DNA of 39,489 nt from JBMOLK01 sp049325575 (GTDB lineage: Bacteria > Bacillota > Clostridia > Acetivibrionales > Acetivibrionaceae), in contig JBMOLK010000289.1 of assembly GCA_049325575.1 (NCBI GenBank), positions 1-39,489 on the forward strand, written 5' to 3'. The notes beneath the pieces were generated by a model. The model did not search any database. It saw only the letters and a program-made list of their open reading frames with translations, and was not told the origin of the DNA. Each line of letters starts with the position of its first letter. Positions within the stretch are counted from its first letter, which is position 1. Position numbers and translations under genes: made by a program. Shown piece by piece: positions 35,399-39,489 of the stretch.

Positions 35399-35803
35399 AT
35401 GACTATTAAATATTCTGCAGGCTTTTTAATTGCGTCCCTTATACAGGTCGGAATAATTATGACAGCAGAAGCCCTTGGTATTTCTTCACTAAACGCAAAT
35501 TTAACCTTTATGCAGCTGCTGGTCCATATTATGGTTGGGCAGATCACAGGCTTCATCCTTTTATTTGTTATGAGGAATGTGAAAGCTGTTGGTAGAGCCA
35601 CTACCTGGGTTACCGGTATCGTTTTTGGTTTCATTACCTGGTGGGTACTGCTGTCAATAAACTCAACCCTGCGGACGGTACAGGCTCCTTGGAATCAAGG
35701 GCTGGAAACAGTAATATCAAGTCTGGCAGCCTTTATTGTATACGGAGTAATTTCAACCTATACAATTAAGAGATATGGCCGTAGAATGATATATGTCAGG
35801 TGA
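35399..35803 (+). CDS. Four-helix membrane protein of unknown function
   Basis: This 134-residue protein has four membrane helices (about 7-25, 38-58, 68-88, 102-122) and a basic C-terminal tail (RYGRRMIYVR). A tryptophan-rich helix (FITWWVLL) and the conserved-looking GQITGF are notable. I do not recognise a named family with confidence; it resembles YqhR-like and YagU-like small membrane proteins only in layout. The start at 35399 is 7 bases after AGGAG; the ATG at 35393 is too close to it. It follows the epimerase gene by 111 bases, in which a CATGTATT/AATACATG dyad (35330-35352) occurs. Confidence 0.7.
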   Translation: MTIKYSAGFLIASLIQVGIIMTAEALGISSLNANLTFMQLLVHIMVGQITGFILLFVMRNVKAVGRATTWVTGIVFGFITWWVLLSINSTLRTVQAPWNQGLETVISSLAAFIVYGVISTYTIKRYGRRMIYVR

Positions 35804-35824
35804 AAATTGCCCTGGGATTTTCAC
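35800..35824. terminator. Hairpin between convergent membrane-protein and MutS2-like genes
   Basis: GTGAAAAT (35800-35807) pairs with ATTTTCAC (35817-35824) over the loop TGCCCTGGG. It overlaps the stop codon of the membrane-protein gene. The U tract is short, so efficiency is uncertain. Confidence 0.5.
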
Positions 35825-35862
35825 TGTCAAAGTATACGCTCCAACCCCAACTCCATGATTAC

Positions 35863-37815
35863 TTAATCTGACAGCTCAATGGAAAGCCCGTCTACATGCC
35901 GTTTGTCCATTATTTTTCGTTTCTTCCTGTTCTCTTTGGTTTCAAATATTATATCAAAATCGTAATCATCAGGATACAGTTCACTTCCGTCTATGTGAAG
36001 AGACAGGCGTTTTTTGCTTATTTTAAGCTTCTTTTTCATAACCATTACTCCAAGCTCACCCTTGCTGTTTTCAAGTTCGCATACAATCCCTGTTCTGTCC
36101 ATACTGCTTATATATACGCAGTCGCCAAGCTTAAAGGAATTTTCAATTTTTTTGTTCTCTATCCTCTGCCTGCTTTTTATTATGCTCTTAAGGGCTTGAG
36201 ACTTCTCTTCGTGCGATGCTATTGATTGATCATCGGTTATTTTTATAATGGGCAGATCCTTAAATACGGATGAATAGTCCTTCTTCTCCTTATATGTTAT
36301 TTCATGGGCTCTTTCAATTATTTTTTTGTCGATACCAAGACGAAGAGCTATTAGAAATGCGTTACTTTCGCCGGCTTCGCCAATTATTAGCCTATAAAGA
36401 GGTTTTAATGTGTTTATGTCAAATTCCATACACCCGTTTTTAAAGCCATTCTTTGAAAGCGCAAAGGTTTTTATCTCACTGTAATGGGTGGTGGCAATAA
36501 TTACGGAACCTTTTTTAAATATTTCTTCCAGCACTGCTATTGCAATGCCTGTTCCCTGGGCAGGGTCCGTTCCGGCTCCAAGTTCGTCCATAATAACAAG
36601 AGTATAGGGGTCTGCACATTCAATAATACTTGATATGTTTTTGATATGAGAAGAAAATGTACTTAGTGACTGTTCAATACTCTGCCCATCACCTATATCA
36701 GCCAGGATATCTCTGAACACGGTAAATTCGCTTTGGCTGTCTACCGGAACATGAAGGCCTGATTGAACCATCATTGTAAGAAGCCCCACTGTTTTTAGGG
36801 CAACCGTTTTTCCTCCGGTATTAGGTCCTGTAATAACCAGTGCCCTGTAATCATCACCGATAACAAAGTCAAGGGGAACTGCAGACTGACCGATCAATGG
36901 GTGCCTTCCTCCAACAATGCGTATATAATTACGTGTGTTCAATCCAACAGGGCTTAAGCCAAGTGCTTTGCTAAATTTAGCCTTGGCAAACAGGAAATCG
37001 TAATGTATCATAGTCTCCATATTTATGGAAATTTCATGATGGTATGATTCTACAATACCTGTGAGGTATGAAAGTATCCTGTATACTTCATTTTCTTCAT
37101 CCAGTTTTAGAAGGTTCAGCTCTTCCTGGAGCTTTCTTATTGCAGCAGGTTCTACGAATACGGTAGAACCGCTGGAGGAAGAGTCCAATACGTTTCCGTC
37201 AATATTCTTTCTACACTCCTTCTTTATAGGGATTACATATCTTCCATCCCTGATACTTACAACTGCTTCACGGATCATGCCGGAGTAGGCAGGAGAACCT
37301 AAGATACTTAAAAGTTTTTGCTTGATTCTGTCATCTACGATAGCAATCTTTTTTCTTATCTTATTAAGGTCGGAGCTGGCCTTATCACTGACCCTTTCCG
37401 ATTCTATGCAGCGTTTTATTTCCTCCAATAGGTCCTGAAGTTCATACATGGAAAGAGCATAATATGCTACAGAGGATGATACACCATACATGCCTTCCAT
37501 AAATTTTTTGATTCTTTTAACACTCTCAAGAAGACCTAGGACCGCTGTCAGCTCACCAGGCATAAGGATAGTTCCCTTGCCAAACTTATCAACAACATTT
37601 TGCATGCTGTTAAGACTGTTTAAGTGTATACTGGAGCTCTTGTCAATAATCCTTCGTGCCTCTGTTGTTTCATTAAGCCATCCTTTTACAACAGTCATAT
37701 CTATAGAGGGTTCAAGTTTACCTATAAGCTCTTTTGCCTGCTCCGATACAGCGTACTGCATCAGCATATGTTTAATCTTATCAAATTCTAATATTTTAGC
37801 TGCTGTTTCATTCAT
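35863..37815 (-). CDS. MutS2-like ATPase lacking the C-terminal Smr nuclease domain
   Basis: This 650-residue protein has the MutS2 core and clamp region (about residues 1-300, with coiled-coil around 130-260) and the MutS ATPase: Walker A GPNTGGKT (330-337), Walker B VIMDELG (407-413), and H444 in ATTHYSE. Full MutS2 is near 780 residues and ends in a KOW-like part and an Smr endonuclease domain. Here the chain stops after a short basic segment (KENRKKRKIMDKRH), so no Smr is present. MutS2 proteins act on recombination intermediates or collided ribosomes; this paralogue may bind without cutting. The start at 37815 follows GGGAGG and overlaps the stop of an upstream 21-codon ORF. Confidence 0.88.
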   Translation of the reverse strand: MNETAAKILEFDKIKHMLMQYAVSEQAKELIGKLEPSIDMTVVKGWLNETTEARRIIDKSSSIHLNSLNSMQNVVDKFGKGTILMPGELTAVLGLLESVKRIKKFMEGMYGVSSSVAYYALSMYELQDLLEEIKRCIESERVSDKASSDLNKIRKKIAIVDDRIKQKLLSILGSPAYSGMIREAVVSIRDGRYVIPIKKECRKNIDGNVLDSSSSGSTVFVEPAAIRKLQEELNLLKLDEENEVYRILSYLTGIVESYHHEISINMETMIHYDFLFAKAKFSKALGLSPVGLNTRNYIRIVGGRHPLIGQSAVPLDFVIGDDYRALVITGPNTGGKTVALKTVGLLTMMVQSGLHVPVDSQSEFTVFRDILADIGDGQSIEQSLSTFSSHIKNISSIIECADPYTLVIMDELGAGTDPAQGTGIAIAVLEEIFKKGSVIIATTHYSEIKTFALSKNGFKNGCMEFDINTLKPLYRLIIGEAGESNAFLIALRLGIDKKIIERAHEITYKEKKDYSSVFKDLPIIKITDDQSIASHEEKSQALKSIIKSRQRIENKKIENSFKLGDCVYISSMDRTGIVCELENSKGELGVMVMKKKLKISKKRLSLHIDGSELYPDDYDFDIIFETKENRKKRKIMDKRHVDGLSIELSD

Positions 37816-37877
37816 AAAAAATACCTCCCATTCCAATTTAAAAGATTCAGTCCATAGCCTATATTGATATCATTCAT
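37812..37877 (-). CDS. 21-codon leader ORF overlapping the MutS2-like start
   Basis: An ATG at 37877 lies 8 bases after AAAGGAG and opens a 21-residue frame (starts MNDINIGYGL, ends NGRYFL). Its TGA overlaps the ATG of the MutS2-like gene in ATGA. The layout is typical of translational coupling. The peptide has no hydrophobic or amino-acid-run feature beyond Asn, Leu and Gly content. It may act only through its translation. Confidence 0.55.
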   Translation of the reverse strand: MNDINIGYGLNLLNWNGRYFL

Positions 37878-37900
37878 TTACACCACTCCTTTAAATAAAA

Positions 37901-37938
37901 TTAGGCTGCAGATGAACAACCGTTCATCTGCAGCCTAA
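37901..37938 (-). terminator. Perfect hairpin with U tract upstream of the MutS2-like gene
   Basis: TTAGGCTGCAGATGAAC (37901-37917) and its exact complement (37922-37938) make a 17-base-pair stem with a 4-base loop. On the minus strand it is followed by TTTTATTT, as in an intrinsic terminator. It lies only 23 bases before the leader ORF start, leaving no room for a promoter after it. Transcripts of the MutS2-like gene may therefore have to read through it. Confidence 0.75.
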
Positions 37939-37982
37939 TAATACTGGTTTTTAGGGCAGTTTATTGATAAACCCCCGTGAAT

Positions 37983-38210
37983 ATAAAAATACCGTGCAAA
38001 AGAGCACGGCATATTTTTATTCTAAAATACCAATTTGCAGGACAAGCGTTTAGCCGGTGTTCTTAATAAGTAACATCCAAAGAGTACAACAAACATAAAC
38101 CGAACAGCTATGCCGGTCTATAGAAAGTCTCTTCAGATTGCATATTCAGTTACTTAGTTAAGAACAAACTCTAACAAAAACACAGCTCCTTTTATGATAG
38201 TACAATATAT
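37983..38210 (-). ncRNA. Structured RNA or attenuator leader upstream of the MutS2-like gene
   Basis: From the promoter at 38246-38217 a transcript of about 230 bases would run left and end at a hairpin with CCGTGC/GCACGG and flanking ATAAAAATA/TATTTTTAT (37983-38020). Inside are three nested stems. The outer one is about 16 base pairs with one bulged base (38059-38074 with 38149-38165), then AAGAG/CTCTT (38080-38084 with 38129-38133), then a six-pair hairpin including one G-U (38097-38102 with 38114-38119). There is no ORF with an SD. The core motifs of T-box, cobalamin or lysine riboswitches were not seen. The long bulged hairpin shape is loosely like 6S RNA. It is either a stand-alone small RNA or a regulatory leader. 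Confidence 0.55.
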
Positions 38211-38216
38211 ATTTCC

Positions 38217-38246
38217 ATTATATAGAATTATAAGGCCGGCTGTCAA
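38217..38246 (-). promoter_or_regulatory. Near-consensus promoter, minus strand
   Basis: Reading leftward, TTGACA (38246-38241), an 18-base gap and TATAAT (38222-38217) give perfect -35 and -10 hexamers. It is among the best promoter matches in the window, yet no protein gene follows closely. The product is the structured RNA and, if terminators are passed, the leader ORF and MutS2-like gene. Confidence 0.75.
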
Positions 38247-38267
38247 TCCTAATGTTTATTTTTTAAT

Positions 38268-38286
38268 GTAACAATTTATGTAAATC
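38268..38286 (+). promoter_or_regulatory. Conserved upstream element of DUF2935 gene, copy 2
   Basis: This is the same 19-base sequence as at 29655-29673, here 88 bases before the start of the second DUF2935 gene. No standard vegetative promoter is clear between it and the gene. Confidence 0.55.
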
Positions 38287-38374
38287 ATGAATACTATATT
38301 ACTGAATGCATATTATGGAATACTTTTTCAATAAACAGTAGATGCCTTTGTTTAATACAAAGGGGGGATATAAC

Positions 38375-39295
38375 ATGTTATCCAAGTTGGAATACGTGAG
38401 GCAGTCGTTGGAACTTCACCTGTTTTTCGCAAGGATTATGAAGGAACATGCTTTTTTTCTGGAGACGGCATTTACACAAAAGAATGGGAACCATAAGACT
38501 AAAGCTTGTATATTCAGGGTAAAATTTGACGAACTGCTGTCTGAAGCATTGGCGTTATCATATGGAGTGATCGGACCGGATGCAGCTGCAGCTGACGAAA
38601 TTGTTACGCCTTATACATTGAATGCCGAACTTGCAACCAGGTTTTATACAGGAACACCCATTAATACGGATATTACTCAAAAGGAAATGATAATGGTAAG
38701 AAATATAAAAATGGCTTATATACCAAAGCTTGAGGATAAAGTATTTGTAATTAACCAAAATGCAATAATAATTACAGCCGCATTAATAAAATTCAAGAGA
38801 AAACTTCTAAAGGGTGTTTTGTCTTGCAAACAGTTTACATTTACATATCCTTCTTTGATAGACCATACTATTGAAGAAGCAAAACTGTACATAAAAATGC
38901 TCCAAAAGCTGCAAAAGTATGAATATATAGATTCGGATTATGAATTTCTGGAACAGGAACTATTCTGGAATGAAATAATGTCAGAACACGCAGACTTTAT
39001 CAGAGGATTTCTGGATCCTATGGAAGAAGAATTGATAGAAACTGCAGGTGAGTTTGCAAGAGAATTTAAGAGGATCATTCAGGAAGCCAAAAGTGAAAAA
39101 GATCAGACCTTCCTGCTAACGGAAATTACAAAGAAGAGCCTGGAGCTTACCATGGACTTAATAGAATTTAAGACTAAAGGCATAAAAGGGCTTTTGGGTT
39201 GCAAGATAAGATCAGTTATTTTGCCTTTGCTTGCGGATCATACTTTAAGGGAAGCGAATCATTATTTAAGAATTCTAAGGATGTCTAAAAGATAG
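38375..39295 (+). CDS. DUF2935 protein, paralogue 2 with altered candidate ligands
   Basis: This 306-residue protein has the same two-half, all-helical plan as the gene at 29736. It keeps E24-H25, D163-H164, E204-H205 and D288-H289. The first His of each half is changed, however. The SLEHN motif reads SLELH, and EHEIFWN reads EQELFWN (Q194). If those residues bind metal, this copy has a different or weaker site. The start at 38375 follows AAGGGGGGATATAAC; an upstream in-frame ATG at 38342 lacks an SD. Shared length and upstream element indicate duplication. Confidence 0.85.
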   Translation: MLSKLEYVRQSLELHLFFARIMKEHAFFLETAFTQKNGNHKTKACIFRVKFDELLSEALALSYGVIGPDAAAADEIVTPYTLNAELATRFYTGTPINTDITQKEMIMVRNIKMAYIPKLEDKVFVINQNAIIITAALIKFKRKLLKGVLSCKQFTFTYPSLIDHTIEEAKLYIKMLQKLQKYEYIDSDYEFLEQELFWNEIMSEHADFIRGFLDPMEEELIETAGEFAREFKRIIQEAKSEKDQTFLLTEITKKSLELTMDLIEFKTKGIKGLLGCKIRSVILPLLADHTLREANHYLRILRMSKR

Positions 39296-39302
39296 TATAA
39301 GC

Positions 39303-39328
39303 AAAAATCCCGCAAGGGAATTTTTTTT
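39303..39328 (+). terminator. Terminator after DUF2935 gene 2
   Basis: AAAAATCCC-GCAA-GGGAATTTTTTTT has a short GC stem with a stable GCAA tetraloop, extended A/T pairing and a run of eight T. Confidence 0.75.
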
Positions 39329-39352
39329 GAAAAAATTTCATTTAAAATCTGG

Positions 39353-39382
39353 TTGACTTATTATACTAGTTGGTGCTATAAT
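39353..39382 (+). promoter_or_regulatory. Promoter of tRNA-Val
   Basis: TTGACT (39353-39358), an 18-base gap and TATAAT (39377-39382) lie 28 bases before the mature tRNA. A longer tRNA cluster may follow beyond the window. Confidence 0.7.
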
Positions 39383-39410
39383 ATGTCTTGCGATTGAGAC
39401 ATTATGGTGA

Positions 39411-39486
39411 GGGCGCTTAGCTCAGCTGGGAGAGCATCTGCCTTACAAGCAGGGGGTCATAGGTTCGAGCCCTATAGTGCCCACCA
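39411..39486 (+). tRNA. tRNA-Val (anticodon TAC)
   Basis: The acceptor stem GGGCGCT pairs with AGTGCCC (with G-T pairing). The D arm, the anticodon stem CTGCC/GGCAG-like loop CTTACAA with anticodon TAC, the T arm AGGTTCGAGCCCT and encoded CCA (39484-39486) are present. The window ends 3 bases later. Confidence 0.97.
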
Positions 39487-39489
39487 AAC

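Noticed and set aside
37983..38210. T-box, cobalamin or lysine riboswitch identity for the RNA before the MutS2-like gene
   Set aside because: None of their conserved core sequences were found by eye; left as an unidentified structured RNA.

Overview
The window looks like a chromosomal segment of a low-GC, Gram-positive, spore-forming Clostridia-type bacterium, possibly from the cellulolytic cluster III group (Acetivibrio/Ruminiclostridium). The reasons are AT-rich intergenic DNA, strong purine-rich Shine-Dalgarno (SD) sites, frequent GTG/TTG starts, U-tailed hairpin terminators, TTGACA/TATAAT promoters and gene content (rpsF-ssb-rpsR, DUF2935, a MutS2 relative, Cst-type cas genes). The genus is an inference; the sequence does not prove it.

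Positions 1-14545 are one CRISPR-Cas locus of subtype I-B (Tneap/Cst type). A large array (49 intact repeats plus a decayed one) enters from the left edge and ends just before a seven-gene operon, cas8b1-cas7-cas5-cas3-cas4-cas1-cas2. A second array (53 repeats, the last one decayed) follows, with its leader directly after cas2. Both arrays read rightward and share the last 27 bases of the 30-base repeat, but bases 2-3 differ (GTTTTTATAG versus GCATTTATAG). No cas6 is present in the window. An in-frame internal ATG with a near-ideal SD inside cas8b1 would produce a separate 107-residue Cas11 small subunit.

Positions 14546-28031 are housekeeping: glycogen branching enzyme (glgB), GlcNAc-6-P deacetylase (nagA), a membrane GAF-GGDEF diguanylate cyclase, the rpsF-ssb-rpsR operon with a structured leader, a YihY/BrkB membrane protein, galU with a small membrane-anchored protein, a large secreted NAGPA-type phosphodiester glycosidase with a decayed phosphoesterase-like tail, a TtcA-type tRNA thiolase and tRNA-Pro(TGG).

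Positions 28032-39489 hold a YARHG lipoprotein, two DUF2935 paralogues, an AraC-GyrI regulator divergent from a solitary fabF, a MurG-like glycosyltransferase with an NAD-dependent sugar epimerase, a four-helix membrane protein, a MutS2-like ATPase without an Smr nuclease domain, and tRNA-Val(TAC). The most unexplained piece is the 5' side of the MutS2-like gene. There, a near-consensus promoter reads into about 230 bases of strongly foldable RNA, two terminator-like hairpins in series, and a 21-codon leader ORF whose stop overlaps the gene's start. This layout suggests an attenuation or riboregulatory device.
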